64,000 bases of DNA, taken from positions 434,001 through 498,000 of the forward strand of contig NZ_UTHA01000001.1 of NCBI RefSeq assembly GCF_900582195.1, in the 5' to 3' direction. The notes beneath the pieces are model-generated. The model had not been told where the DNA came from and ran no database searches. It saw only the letters and a program-made list of their open reading frames with translations. A program made the position numbers and the translations under genes. Positions 12,197-20,938 of this stretch are shown here, in pieces (position 1 is the stretch's first letter; each line of letters starts with the position of its first letter). Source of the stretch: Pseudomonas viridiflava (GTDB taxonomy: Bacteria > Pseudomonadota > Gammaproteobacteria > Pseudomonadales > Pseudomonadaceae).

Positions 12197-13472
12197 GTTT
12201 TGCGGACTCCTGAGTTTTGTTGCCATAACGGGAAATATCGAGGCCTTCGGCGCTGATCTGTGGCTTTTTCTTCGCCATCAGATCGGCCAGCAAACGACCG
12301 GAACCGCACGCCATGGTCCAGCCGAGCGTGCCGTGACCGGTGTTGAGGAACAGGTTCTTGAACGGTGTGGCACCCACGATCGGCGTGCCGTCCGGGGTGG
12401 TCGGACGCAGACCGGTCCAGAAACTCGCCTCGGCCAGATTACCGCCCAGAGGATAAAGGTCGTTGACGATCATCTCCAGGGTTTCGCGGCGGCGCGGGTT
12501 CAGCGACAGGTCAAAACCGGCGATTTCGGCCATGCCGCCGACGCGGATGCGGTTGTCGAAGCGGGTGATCGCGACCTTGTAGGTCTCGTCGAGAATAGTC
12601 GAGGTCGGGGCCATCGCCGGGTTGGTGATCGGCACGGTCAGCGAGTAACCCTTGAGCGGATACACCGGGGCCTTGATGCCCAGCGGCTTGAGCAGTTGTG
12701 GCGAGTAGCTGCCGAGCGCCAACACGTAGCGGTCGGCGGTTTCCAGCTTGCCGTCGATCCACACACCGTTGATGCGATCACCGGCGTAGTCGAGTTTCTG
12801 GATGTCCTGGCCGAAGCGGAATTCGACACCGAGTTTCACTGCCATTTCGGCGAGACGGGTGGTGAAGATCTGGCAGTCGCCAGTCTGGTCGTTCGGCAAG
12901 CGCAGCGCACCGGCGAGAATGTCAGTAACACCCGCCAAAGCAGGTTCAACGCGAGCAATGCCAGCGCGGTCGAGCACTTCAAACGGCACGCCGGATTCTT
13001 TCAGCACGGCGATGTCTTTGGCGGCGTTATCCAGTTGCGCCTGGGTGCGGAACAATTGAGTGGTGCCGAGGCTGCGGCCTTCGTAGGCGATGCCGGTTTC
13101 GGCGCGCAATTCATCGAGGCAGTCGCGGCTGTACTCGGACAGACGCACCATGCGCTCCTTGTTCACCGCGTAACGGCTGGCGGTGCAGTTGCGCAGCATC
13201 TGCGCCATCCACAGGTACTGGTCGATGTCGGCGGTGGCCTTGATCGCGAGAGGGGCGTGGCGTTGCAGCAGCCACTTGATCGCCTTCAGCGGTACGCCCG
13301 GCGCGGCCCACGGCGAGGCGTAGCCCGGCGAGACCTGGCCGGCGTTGGCGAAACTGGTCTCCATGGCCGCAGCGGGCTGCCGGTCGACCACCACCACTTC
13401 AAACCCGGCACGGGCCAGATAGTAAGCACTGGCGGTACCGATGACGCCGCTACCCAAGACCATTACGCGCAT
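12168..13472 (-). CDS. dadA: D-amino acid dehydrogenase, small subunit type
   Basis: 434 residues from the ATG at 13472 ([20 protein letters not shown]), preceded by GAGG. The frame is open five codons further upstream, but no ribosome site fits there. An FAD-binding Rossmann motif [24 protein letters not shown] opens the chain and a DAO-type fold follows. The C-terminus shows [20 protein letters not shown] and [20 protein letters not shown]. It oxidises D-alanine and other D-amino acids to imino acids and passes electrons to the respiratory chain at the inner membrane. It is the first gene of dadA-ridA-dadX and is divergent from the Lrp-type regulator. Confidence 0.95.
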   Translation of the reverse strand: MRVMVLGSGVIGTASAYYLARAGFEVVVVDRQPAAAMETSFANAGQVSPGYASPWAAPGVPLKAIKWLLQRHAPLAIKATADIDQYLWMAQMLRNCTASRYAVNKERMVRLSEYSRDCLDELRAETGIAYEGRSLGTTQLFRTQAQLDNAAKDIAVLKESGVPFEVLDRAGIARVEPALAGVTDILAGALRLPNDQTGDCQIFTTRLAEMAVKLGVEFRFGQDIQKLDYAGDRINGVWIDGKLETADRYVLALGSYSPQLLKPLGIKAPVYPLKGYSLTVPITNPAMAPTSTILDETYKVAITRFDNRIRVGGMAEIAGFDLSLNPRRRETLEMIVNDLYPLGGNLAEASFWTGLRPTTPDGTPIVGATPFKNLFLNTGHGTLGWTMACGSGRLLADLMAKKKPQISAEGLDISRYGNKTQESAKHVNPAPAHQ

Positions 13473-13628
13473 TTTTGAATCCCTCATCGCGGCAGGGCCG
13501 CGTACGTCTGTTGTTAGAGCAATGATGCGCGCAGTGTAAAAAAGAAATGCCAGTGCTTTTCACTATATAAGCGCCTATATTTGGCGACAATTCTCGGCAA
13601 AAACCCTTTTCACGGAGGCGCATCCCCT

Positions 13629-14117
13629 ATGCGTACCAACACTCAGACCAAACGTGAGCTGGACAAGATCGACCGCAACATCTTGCGGATCCTGCAGGCG
13701 GACGGGCGGATTTCCTTTACCGAGCTGGGCGAGAAGGTCGGCCTCTCCACCACGCCGTGCACCGAGCGGGTAAGGCGTCTGGAGCGCGAAGGCATCATCA
13801 TGGGCTACAACGCCCGGCTGAATCCGCAGCACTTGAAGGGTAGCTTGCTGGTGTTCGTCGAGATCAGCCTCGACTACAAATCCGGCGACACTTTCGAAGA
13901 GTTCCGCCGCGCGGTGCTGAAATTGCCGCACGTGCTGGAATGTCATCTGGTGTCAGGGGACTTCGACTACCTGGTGAAGGCGCGGATTTCCGAGATGGCC
14001 TCGTACCGCAAGCTGCTGGGCGACATTCTGCTGAAGCTGCCGCATGTGCGCGAGTCGAAGAGTTATATCGTGATGGAAGAGGTGAAGGAGAGCCTGAGCC
14101 TTCCCATTCCAGACTGA
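13629..14117 (+). CDS. dadR: Lrp/AsnC-family regulator of the dad operon
   Basis: 162 residues from the ATG at 13629, with GGAGG upstream. The upstream frame to 13581 is open but lies in promoter sequence. The helix-turn-helix shows LDKIDRNILRILQADGRISF, GEKVGLSTTPCTERVRRLE and EREGIIMGYNA. A RAM/AsnC ligand-binding domain follows from about residue 75. It is divergent from dadA with about 156 bases between starts. In P. aeruginosa the Lrp protein in this position activates dadAX in response to alanine, so the same role is inferred here. Confidence 0.92.
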   Translation: MRTNTQTKRELDKIDRNILRILQADGRISFTELGEKVGLSTTPCTERVRRLEREGIIMGYNARLNPQHLKGSLLVFVEISLDYKSGDTFEEFRRAVLKLPHVLECHLVSGDFDYLVKARISEMASYRKLLGDILLKLPHVRESKSYIVMEEVKESLSLPIPD

Positions 14118-14127
14118 GCACCGCGAC

Positions 14128-14158
14128 GATCGTTACCACGCTCTGCGTGGGAACGATC
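14128..14158. repeat. Palindromic GATCGTT-CCACGC repeat
   Basis: Bases GATCGTTACCACGCTCTGCG continue into the complement GTGGGAACGATC, giving a hairpin between the Lrp-type gene and the convergent cysteine-cluster gene. Followed by TTTT, so it may also terminate the regulator transcript. The same unit recurs at 15975 and, in part, at 51049. Confidence 0.8.
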
Positions 14159-14160
14159 TT

Positions 14161-14514
14161 TTAGACCAACACCTGCCGATTCGCCGCCATGTACTCGAAT
14201 ATCTGCTTCTCCACGCGCGGATGAATCAGCTCCACCGGCCGCCGCTCATTCGGGCACGGCAAGGTTTTGGTCGTACCGAACAACCGGCAAATCAGCGGTC
14301 GCTCTTCATACACCGTGCAGCCATTCGGCCCCAGATGCACACAGTTCAACTCCTCCAGCGCCGCATCCTGCTCGGCGCGGGTCTTGCGTGGCAGGCGGGC
14401 CATTTCTTCCGGCGAGGTGGTCACCGGCCCGCAGCAGTCGTGGCAGCCGGGCACGCACTCGAACGAGGGGATCTGCTGGCGCAAGGTGCGGATTTTCTGG
14501 CTGTTGCAGCTCAT
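14161..14514 (-). CDS. YkgJ-family cysteine cluster protein
   Basis: 117 residues, starting MSCNSQKIRTLRQQIPSFEC at the ATG at 14514. A much longer open frame continues upstream across the flavoenzyme gene and is not coding. Eight cysteines occur in the family arrangement: CVPGCHDCCGP at about 20-30, NCVHLGPNGCTVY at about 57-69, then ERPLICRLFG and LPCPNE. These are thought to bind a metal ion or Fe-S cluster; the biochemical role is not established. It is convergent with the Lrp gene and divergent from the PauB-like gene. Confidence 0.85.
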   Translation of the reverse strand: MSCNSQKIRTLRQQIPSFECVPGCHDCCGPVTTSPEEMARLPRKTRAEQDAALEELNCVHLGPNGCTVYEERPLICRLFGTTKTLPCPNERRPVELIHPRVEKQIFEYMAANRQVLV

Positions 14515-14661
14515 TGCAGCGGTGACCGAGGTGAAATAGACGGCAATTGTGCCGCAAAAGCCGCGATCCAGACACCGCCGGCCGACCAGTGTTGCCCACG
14601 TTCGGGCGTGCGGCTTATGCTCCGTCAAATTTTCTCGACACTCAGCTGCTGGATGACGCCC

Positions 14662-15972
14662 ATGACTGCCCGCGCCTTCACCTCCGCGAGCCAACCCCAC
14701 GTTGCCTCTTATTACGCCGCCAGCAGCCTGCCGCAGCCGGATCACCCTGTGCTGCAAGGTGAAGTGGTGGTTGATGTGTGCGTGGTTGGCGGCGGTTTTT
14801 CCGGGTTGAACACCGCGCTGGAACTGGCTGAACGCGGGCTCAGCGTGGCGTTGCTGGAAGCGCACAAGATTGGCTGGGGTGCCAGTGGTCGCAACGGCGG
14901 GCAATTGATTCGCGGAGTTGGTCACGGTCTCGATCAGTTCGCCAAGGTCATTGGCGCCGACGGCGTGCGTGAGATGAAACTCATGGGCCTGGAGGCGGTG
15001 GAAATCGTCCGCCAGCGCGTCGAGCGTTTTCAGATTGCCTGCGACCTGACCTGGGGCTACTGCGACCTCGCCAACAAACCTTCCGACCTCGAAGGCTTTG
15101 CCGAAGACGCCGAAGAACTGCGCGGGCTCGGCTATCGCTACGAAACCCGTCTGCTGCAAGCCAGCGAGATGCACACGGTGGTCGGCTCAAAGCGCTATGT
15201 CGGCGGTTTGATCGACATGGGTTCGGGGCATCTGCATCCGCTGAACCTCGCCTTGGGCGAAGCGGCAGCGGCGCAGCAGTTGGGCGTCAAACTGTTTGAA
15301 CACTCCGCAGTGACGCGTATCGATTACGGCCCCGAAGTCAAAGTCCATACCGCCCAAGGTTCGGTACGCGCGAAAACGCTGGTCCTCGGCTGCAATGCCT
15401 ATCTCAATGATCTGAATCCGCAACTCAGCGGCAAGGTTCTGCCCGCGGGCAGCTACATCATCGCGACCGAACCGTTGAGCGAAGAACAGGCGCACAGCCT
15501 GCTGCCGCAGAACATGGCAGTCTGCGACCAGCGTGTCGCGCTGGATTACTACCGGCTCTCGGCTGATCGTCGTTTGCTGTTCGGCGGTGCCTGCCATTAT
15601 TCGGGACGTGATCCGAAAGACATCGCTGCGTACATGCAACCGAAGATGCTCGAAGTGTTTCCGCAACTGGCCGGGGTGAAGATCGATTATCAGTGGGGCG
15701 GCATGATCGGCATCGGCGCGAACCGCTTGCCGCAGATTGGCCGGCTCGCGGACCAGCCGAATGTGTATTACGCCCAGGCTTACTCAGGGCACGGAGTGAA
15801 TGCCACGCACCTGGCGGGCAAGTTGCTGGCCGAGGCGATCAGCGGGCAGCACAGCGGTGGCTTTGATCTGTTTGCCAAGGTGCCGCACATCACCTTCCCC
15901 GGCGGCAAGCATTTGCGTTCACCGTTGTTGGCGCTGGGGATGTTGTGGCATCGCCTCAAAGAGTTGGTCTGA
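14662..15972 (+). CDS. pauB: FAD-dependent oxidoreductase, gamma-glutamylputrescine oxidase-like
   Basis: 436 residues from the ATG at 14662 (MTARAFTSASQPH). An in-frame ATG three codons upstream at 14653 is the alternative. Frame openness further upstream is fortuitous. The DAO-type FAD site shows CVVGGGFSGLNTALELAERG and SVALLEAHKIGWGASGRNGG. The end of the protein has GGMIGIGANRLPQIGRLADQ and YSGHGVNATHLAG. PuuB/PauB enzymes oxidise gamma-glutamylated polyamines to the aldehyde, releasing ammonia or aminopropane and H2O2. The neighbourhood (PauR-like repressor, PauC-like dehydrogenase) supports this. The exact polyamine is not readable, and paralogues are common in Pseudomonas. Confidence 0.85.
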   Translation: MTARAFTSASQPHVASYYAASSLPQPDHPVLQGEVVVDVCVVGGGFSGLNTALELAERGLSVALLEAHKIGWGASGRNGGQLIRGVGHGLDQFAKVIGADGVREMKLMGLEAVEIVRQRVERFQIACDLTWGYCDLANKPSDLEGFAEDAEELRGLGYRYETRLLQASEMHTVVGSKRYVGGLIDMGSGHLHPLNLALGEAAAAQQLGVKLFEHSAVTRIDYGPEVKVHTAQGSVRAKTLVLGCNAYLNDLNPQLSGKVLPAGSYIIATEPLSEEQAHSLLPQNMAVCDQRVALDYYRLSADRRLLFGGACHYSGRDPKDIAAYMQPKMLEVFPQLAGVKIDYQWGGMIGIGANRLPQIGRLADQPNVYYAQAYSGHGVNATHLAGKLLAEAISGQHSGGFDLFAKVPHITFPGGKHLRSPLLALGMLWHRLKELV

Positions 15973-15974
15973 TT

Positions 15975-16096
15975 GATCGTTCCCACGCTCTGCGTGGGAA
16001 TGCATCCAGTGACGCTCTGCGTCACAGCGGACGCAGAGCGTCCGGGGCGTCCGGGGCGTCCGGGGCGGCGCTCCCACGCAGAGCGTGGGAACGATC
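15975..16096. repeat. Long palindromic repeat with inner tandem 9-mer
   Basis: The outer arms GATCGTTCCCACGCTCTGCG (15975-) and its complement (ending 16096) enclose a smaller hairpin around GACGCTCTGCGTC. They also enclose three tandem copies of GCGTCCGGG at about 16038-16067. It lies between the PauB-like gene and the convergent DUF1127 gene. Confidence 0.85.
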
Positions 16097-16104
16097 AGTG
16101 GTTG

Positions 16105-16347
16105 TCAGATCCGCCAGAACGGCTTCAACCCCTCCTCCAGCGCCTGCTCACGGGTCAGTCCGATATCCTTGAGCTGATCCGCCGTCAGCGCCAGCAACGC
16201 CTTTCGCGTGTGCAGACGATGCCAGAACAGATTCCAGCGGCTAAGACCGGATGGCGCGTAGCGCATGAGATTGCGCGCGTTGTCCTTCTGCCCTGCCGCC
16301 AGTTCCTGACTGTGTAACGTCAGCCGCACATCGCTCAAGCCGTTCAT
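16105..16347 (-). CDS. DUF1127 small protein
   Basis: 80 residues. The C-terminal half shows the DUF1127 pattern: a basic, aromatic stretch (LSRWNLFWHRLHTRKALLAL) followed by TADQLKDIGLTREQALEEGLKPFW. Such proteins are small, basic and often 40-100 residues. Some influence metabolism or RNA turnover in alphaproteobacteria, but no function is assigned here. It is divergent from the MocR regulator with palindromic sequence in between, a layout in which MocR proteins often control the neighbour. Confidence 0.88.
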   Translation of the reverse strand: MNGLSDVRLTLHSQELAAGQKDNARNLMRYAPSGLSRWNLFWHRLHTRKALLALTADQLKDIGLTREQALEEGLKPFWRI

Positions 16348-16419
16348 TTTCGTTGCTCCTGTTTACTTGGGTAGCCAGAGATTCCATGATGCGCGGGCGA
16401 GCAAAACCGTTACAGATTC

Positions 16420-16457
16420 AAAGCGGCTGTATTAACTCCATACAGATTTGCCGCTTT
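16420..16457. promoter_or_regulatory. Nested inverted repeat between DUF1127 and mocR (putative operator)
   Basis: The outer arms AAAGCGG and CCGCTTT (16420-16426 and 16451-16457) surround the inner arms CTGTAT and ATACAG (16427-16432 and 16440-16445). TACAGATT also occurs as a direct repeat starting at 16411 and 16441. A related site TCTGTACTGGTATATAGA lies about 35 bases downstream, near 16485-16502. The position suggests binding by the adjacent MocR protein; not proven. Confidence 0.55.
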
Positions 16458-16525
16458 GCCGACTGAATTGTCGTTTTTTGCCACATCTGTACTGGTATAT
16501 AGAATCACCGCACCGAGGCAGAACC

Positions 16526-17947
16526 ATGACCCTTTACGTAAACCTCGCCGAATTGCTCGGCACGCGCATCGAAAACGGTTTCTATCGTCCCGGCGACCGC
16601 TTGCCGTCAGTGCGCGCCTTGAGCGTCGAACACGGGGTCAGCCTGAGCACGGTGCAGCAGGCTTATCGCGTGCTCGAGGACAGTGGCCTGGCCACGCCGA
16701 AGCCCAAATCCGGCTACTTCGTGCCGGTCGGCCGTGAACTGCCGGAGCTGCCCGCCGTCGGCCGCCCGGCGCAGCGGCCGGTGGAGATTTCGCAGTGGGA
16801 TCAGGTTTTGGAGCTGATTCGCGCGGTGCCGCGCAAGGATGTCGTGCAACTGGGTCGCGGCATGCCGGACATCAGCTCGCCGACCATGAAACCGCTGCTG
16901 CGCGGCCTGGCACGAATCAGCCGCCGTCAGGACATGCCCGGTCTGTATTACGACAACATCCACGGCACCCTGGAACTGCGCGAACAGATCGCTCGACTGA
17001 TGCTCGATTCCGGTTGCCAGTTGAACGCCAGCGATCTGGTGATCACCACCGGTTGCCACGAAGCGCTGTCCACCAGCATCCACGCGATCTGCGAGCCGGG
17101 CGATATCGTTGCGGTAGACTCGCCAAGCTTTCACGGCGCCATGCAAACGCTCAAAGGCCTGGGCATGAAAGCCCTGGAAATTCCCACCGACCCGCTCACG
17201 GGTATCAGCCTCGAAGCGCTGGAACTGGCGCTGGAGCAATGGCCGATCAAGGTTATCCAGCTCACCCCCAACTGCAATAACCCGCTCGGCTACATCATGC
17301 CGGAGTCGCGCAAACGCGCCCTGCTCACCCTCGCCCAGCGCTTCGACGTGGCGATCATCGAGGACGATGTGTATGGCGAACTGGCCTACACCTACCCGCG
17401 CCCACGCACGATCAAATCCTTCGACGAAGACGGCCGCGTACTGTTGTGCAGTTCGTTTTCCAAGACCTTGGCGCCAGGCCTGCGCATCGGCTGGGTCGCA
17501 CCGGGTCGTTATCTGGAGCGGGTGCTGCACATGAAATACATCAGCACCGGCTCGACCGCGCCGCAACCGCAGATCGCCATCGCCGAATTCCTCAAGGCTG
17601 GCCATTTCGAACCGCACTTGCGCCGTATGCGCACACAATACCAACGCAGCCGCGACCTGATGATCGATTGGGTGACCCGCTATTTCCCGGCAGGCACCCG
17701 CGCCAGCCGACCGCAAGGCAGTTTCATCTTGTGGGTTGAATTGCCGGAAGGTTTCGACACCCTGAAACTCAATCGTGAGCTACACGACCAAGGCGTACAG
17801 ATTGCCGTCGGCAGCATCTTTTCCGCTTCGGGCAAATACCGCAACTGCCTGCGGATGAACTACGCTGCCAAACCGACAGCGCAGATCGAAGAGGCGGTGC
17901 GCAAAGTCGGCGAGACAGCCGTCAGATTGCTGGCCGAAGCCGACTGA
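16526..17947 (+). CDS. MocR-type regulator (GntR helix-turn-helix fused to aminotransferase fold)
   Basis: 473 residues from the ATG at 16526, with GAGG upstream. The open frame back to 16448 crosses the promoter. A winged helix domain occupies about 1-75 (MTLYVNLAELLGTRIENGFY, RPGDRLPSVRALSVEHGVSL, STVQQAYRVLEDSGL). A fold-I aminotransferase domain follows from about 100. The PLP lysine lies in LLCSSFSKTLAPGLRIGWV, and NCNNPLGYIMPESR and IIEDDVYGEL are also visible. MocR proteins sense PLP or amino compounds and usually act on a divergent gene, here the DUF1127 gene. Confidence 0.92.
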   Translation: MTLYVNLAELLGTRIENGFYRPGDRLPSVRALSVEHGVSLSTVQQAYRVLEDSGLATPKPKSGYFVPVGRELPELPAVGRPAQRPVEISQWDQVLELIRAVPRKDVVQLGRGMPDISSPTMKPLLRGLARISRRQDMPGLYYDNIHGTLELREQIARLMLDSGCQLNASDLVITTGCHEALSTSIHAICEPGDIVAVDSPSFHGAMQTLKGLGMKALEIPTDPLTGISLEALELALEQWPIKVIQLTPNCNNPLGYIMPESRKRALLTLAQRFDVAIIEDDVYGELAYTYPRPRTIKSFDEDGRVLLCSSFSKTLAPGLRIGWVAPGRYLERVLHMKYISTGSTAPQPQIAIAEFLKAGHFEPHLRRMRTQYQRSRDLMIDWVTRYFPAGTRASRPQGSFILWVELPEGFDTLKLNRELHDQGVQIAVGSIFSASGKYRNCLRMNYAAKPTAQIEEAVRKVGETAVRLLAEAD

Positions 17948-18007
17948 CCTTTTTCCAGAGAACCGCGTCCATATGCCGACCCTAGCCGCCAACCGGAATG
18001 ATCCTAC

Positions 18008-19576
18008 GTGAGCTTCAGACAGCCCCTACTCGCTTCGCTGTTACTCGCCTCGTTCCTGAGCGGCTGTGCCAGTCTCGATGTCCCGCGCGAGCCAAGTCAG
18101 GCGTTGCCGGCATCCGATTCCAGCTTCGGTCGTTCGATTCAGGCGCAAGCGGCGCCCTACCATGGCCGCTCAGGTTTTCGCCTGCTGTCCAACAGCAGCG
18201 AGGCGTTCACCGCCCGCGCCGAACTGATCCGCAACGCCCAGACCAGCCTCGATCTGCAGTACTACATCGTTCATGACGGCATCAGCACGCGAATGCTGGT
18301 GGAGGAACTGCTCAAGGCTGCCGATCGCGGCGTGCGCGTGCGCATTCTGCTCGACGACACCACCAGCGACGGTCTGGACCAGATCATCGCCACGCTGGCG
18401 GCGCATCCGCAGATCCAGATCCGTCTGTTCAACCCGCTGCACCTGGGCCGCAGCACCGGCGTCACCCGCGCGGCAGGCCGCTTGTTCAATCTATCGCTGC
18501 AACATCGGCGCATGCACAACAAACTGTGGCTGGCGGACAACAGCGTGGCCATCGTCGGCGGGCGCAATTTGGGTGACGAGTATTTCGACGCCGAGCCAAA
18601 CCTGAATTTCACCGACATCGACATGCTCAGCGTCGGGCCGGTGGCCGAGCAGCTCGGGCACAGTTTCGACCAATACTGGAACAGCGCCCTGAGCAAACCG
18701 ATCGACGAGTTCCTTACCAGCCAACCGACCGCCAAGGACCTGCAGAACACCCGCACCCGTCTGGAAGAATCACTGGAAGACACGCGCAAACAGAATCACG
18801 CGCTGTATCAGCAGTTGATGACGTTCAAGACTGCGCCGCGCATGGATATCTGGCGCAAAGAGCTGATCTGGGCATGGAATCAGGCGTTGTGGGACGCGCC
18901 GAGCAAGGTCTTGGCCAAGGGTGAGCCGGATCCGCAGTTGCTGCTGACCACGCAGTTGGGCCCGGAACTGCGCGGCGTGAGTAAAGAGCTGATCATGATT
19001 TCGGCGTATTTCGTACCGGGCCAACCGGGCCTGGTTTACCTGACCGGTCGTGCCGATGCCGGGGTGTCCGTGAGCTTACTGACCAACTCGCTGGAAGCCA
19101 CCGACGTGCCAGCGGTACACGGTGGCTATGCGCCGTATCGCAAAGCGTTGCTGGAGCACGGCGTGAAGCTGTATGAGCTACGACGCCAGCCTGGGGATAA
19201 CTACGGCAGTGGCCCGCATGTGTTTTACAGCAAGTCGTTTCGCGGCTCGGATTCAAGCCTGCACAGCAAGGCGATGATCTTTGATCGGCAGAAGTCGTTT
19301 ATCGGCTCGTTCAACTTCGACCCACGCTCGGTGCTGTGGAACACCGAAGTCGGGGTCTTGGTCGACAGCCCGGAGTTGGCCGAGCATGTGCGTGAATTGG
19401 CCTTGCAAGGTATGGCGCCCGCATTGAGTTATCAGGCGAAATTGCAGGATGGCCAGATTGTCTGGGTCACCGAAGACAACGGCCAGATGCACACGCTGAG
19501 CAAAGAACCGGGGAGCTGGTGGCGACGGTTCAATGCGTGGTTCAGCACCAAGGTCGGCCTGGAACGCATGTTGTAA
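18008..19576 (+). CDS. Phospholipase D-family lipoprotein (cardiolipin-synthase-like)
   Basis: 522 residues from a GTG at 18008, opening MSFRQPLLASLLLASFLSGC. The lipobox LSGC makes it a predicted lipoprotein. Two HKD motifs are present: HNKLWLADNSVAIVGGRNLG near residues 170-190 and HSKAMIFDRQKSFIGSFNFD near 418-437. This is the two-motif PLD superfamily layout seen in cardiolipin synthases and periplasmic phosphodiesterases. A phosphatidyl-transfer or hydrolase role on the periplasmic side is likely; the substrate is unknown. It lies just after mocR in the same direction, with a 60-base gap, and is convergent with the MFS gene. Confidence 0.88.
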   Translation: MSFRQPLLASLLLASFLSGCASLDVPREPSQALPASDSSFGRSIQAQAAPYHGRSGFRLLSNSSEAFTARAELIRNAQTSLDLQYYIVHDGISTRMLVEELLKAADRGVRVRILLDDTTSDGLDQIIATLAAHPQIQIRLFNPLHLGRSTGVTRAAGRLFNLSLQHRRMHNKLWLADNSVAIVGGRNLGDEYFDAEPNLNFTDIDMLSVGPVAEQLGHSFDQYWNSALSKPIDEFLTSQPTAKDLQNTRTRLEESLEDTRKQNHALYQQLMTFKTAPRMDIWRKELIWAWNQALWDAPSKVLAKGEPDPQLLLTTQLGPELRGVSKELIMISAYFVPGQPGLVYLTGRADAGVSVSLLTNSLEATDVPAVHGGYAPYRKALLEHGVKLYELRRQPGDNYGSGPHVFYSKSFRGSDSSLHSKAMIFDRQKSFIGSFNFDPRSVLWNTEVGVLVDSPELAEHVRELALQGMAPALSYQAKLQDGQIVWVTEDNGQMHTLSKEPGSWWRRFNAWFSTKVGLERML

Positions 19577-19604
19577 TCAAATAGTGATTGCCCGGAAATC
19601 TGGG

Positions 19605-20750
19605 TCATGCGGGCTCGGTTACTGTGCCAAAGGCGCCCTGTCGCAACAGCAGAATCACCAAGCCAAACGCGCCAATCGCCATCAGCAACGGCAACGCATG
19701 CCCGCTGATCCACTGACTGCCCGCCCCCGCCGCAAGCGGCCCGACCAGACAACCAACACCCCACAACTGCGCGATGTGTGCGTTAGCCCGCACCAGCGCA
19801 TCATCGCGATAACGCTCGCCGATCAGAATCAGCGACAGGGTAAACAGACCACCGGCACTCGCCCCGAACAGCACCCACAACGGCCAGATCAGCAGCGTAT
19901 CGAGCAGCAGCGGAATCGCCAGACTCGACACCATCAACACCACCGCGCAACCCGCAAACAACGTACGCCGCGACAGGTAATCGGCCAACGCGCCAATCGG
20001 CAGTTGTAGCAATGCATCGCCCACCACCACGGTGCTGACCATCGCCAAGGCGATTTCAGCGGTGAAGCCCTGCTGCAGGCAATACACCGGCAGCAACGTC
20101 AGGATCATCGCCTCGAACGCGGCGAACAACGACACCGCCCAGGCAATCGCCGGCAGCTCACGGGCGAAGCCCCACAACTCCTTGAACGTTACGCTGCTGG
20201 CTTCACTGCTCGGCGCACCACTGCGGCCCAGTAGCAACAGTGGCGAAACCAACAGCAAACCGACACCGACCCAAAAGCCGTAATCATGCTCGGTGCCCAA
20301 CGCGCCCAACAGCAACGGACCCGACAGTTGGCTCAAGGCATAGCTGCTGCCATACAGCGCCACCAAGCGTCCGCGCCAGTTCTCGACCACCAGTTGATTG
20401 ATCCAGCTCTCGCCGAGAATGAACACGATGGTCAGGATCACCCCGATCATCAGGCGCAGGACCAGCCAGATCGGATAGCTCGGCAGCAGCGCCAACAAGC
20501 CGATCGACAGCGCCCCGGCCCACAGGCACAGACGCATCAGGTTCGCCGTGCCGAAACGTGCTGCCAGATGACTGGAAATTTTCGCGCCCAACAGCACGCC
20601 AATCGCCGGCATCGCTGCCATAACACCGATAGCGAAGGAACCGTAACCCCAGCCTTCCAGGCGCAGCGACACCAACGGCATGCTGACCCCAAGGGCCAGG
20701 CCGACACTCAAGACAGACGCCAACACGGCGAAATACGTCGCCCACCGCAT
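19605..20750 (-). CDS. MFS transporter, YcaD-like
   Basis: 381 residues with about twelve membrane segments in two halves. The loop after segment 2 reads GAKISSHLAARFGTANLMRL, the expected position of the MFS signature. A long central loop (SGAPSSEASSVTFKELWGFA) separates the halves. The general pattern resembles the YcaD group. Substrate unknown. It sits immediately upstream, across a REP pair, of the PuuC/PauC-like dehydrogenase on the same strand but is probably transcribed separately. Confidence 0.85.
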   Translation of the reverse strand: MRWATYFAVLASVLSVGLALGVSMPLVSLRLEGWGYGSFAIGVMAAMPAIGVLLGAKISSHLAARFGTANLMRLCLWAGALSIGLLALLPSYPIWLVLRLMIGVILTIVFILGESWINQLVVENWRGRLVALYGSSYALSQLSGPLLLGALGTEHDYGFWVGVGLLLVSPLLLLGRSGAPSSEASSVTFKELWGFARELPAIAWAVSLFAAFEAMILTLLPVYCLQQGFTAEIALAMVSTVVVGDALLQLPIGALADYLSRRTLFAGCAVVLMVSSLAIPLLLDTLLIWPLWVLFGASAGGLFTLSLILIGERYRDDALVRANAHIAQLWGVGCLVGPLAAGAGSQWISGHALPLLMAIGAFGLVILLLRQGAFGTVTEPA

Positions 20751-20794
20751 GTTCCACGCTCCTGTGGATTATTTTTATGTGCACCACAAAACCA

Positions 20795-20886
20795 CTGTGG
20801 GAGCGAGCTTGCTCGCGAATACGGTTTCACATTCAGCAGATCTGCTGACTGATACACCGCTTTCGCGAGCAAGCTCGCTCCCACAG
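20795..20886. repeat. REP/REPIN-type inverted pair
   Basis: Same unit as at 7049, CTGTGGGAGCGAGCTTGCTC and its complement separated by about 40 bases. It lies between the MFS gene and the aldehyde dehydrogenase gene. Confidence 0.9.
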
Positions 20887-20938
20887 GGGATCTCTGTCTG
20901 GTTTGGGAGCCTGATTGAATCAGGCTCCCTTCAGCGGC

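Noticed and set aside
12162..13478. 438-codon plus-strand frame opposite dadA
   Set aside because: Shadow of dadA, with composition unlike real proteins of this genome.
14515..15174. Long N-terminal extension of the cysteine-cluster protein
   Set aside because: It runs antisense through the PauB-like flavoenzyme gene; the family start MSCNSQKIRT is at 14514.
15975..16096. CRISPR-like tandem repeats
   Set aside because: The 9-base copies are adjacent without spacers and sit inside a palindrome; no cas gene is near.
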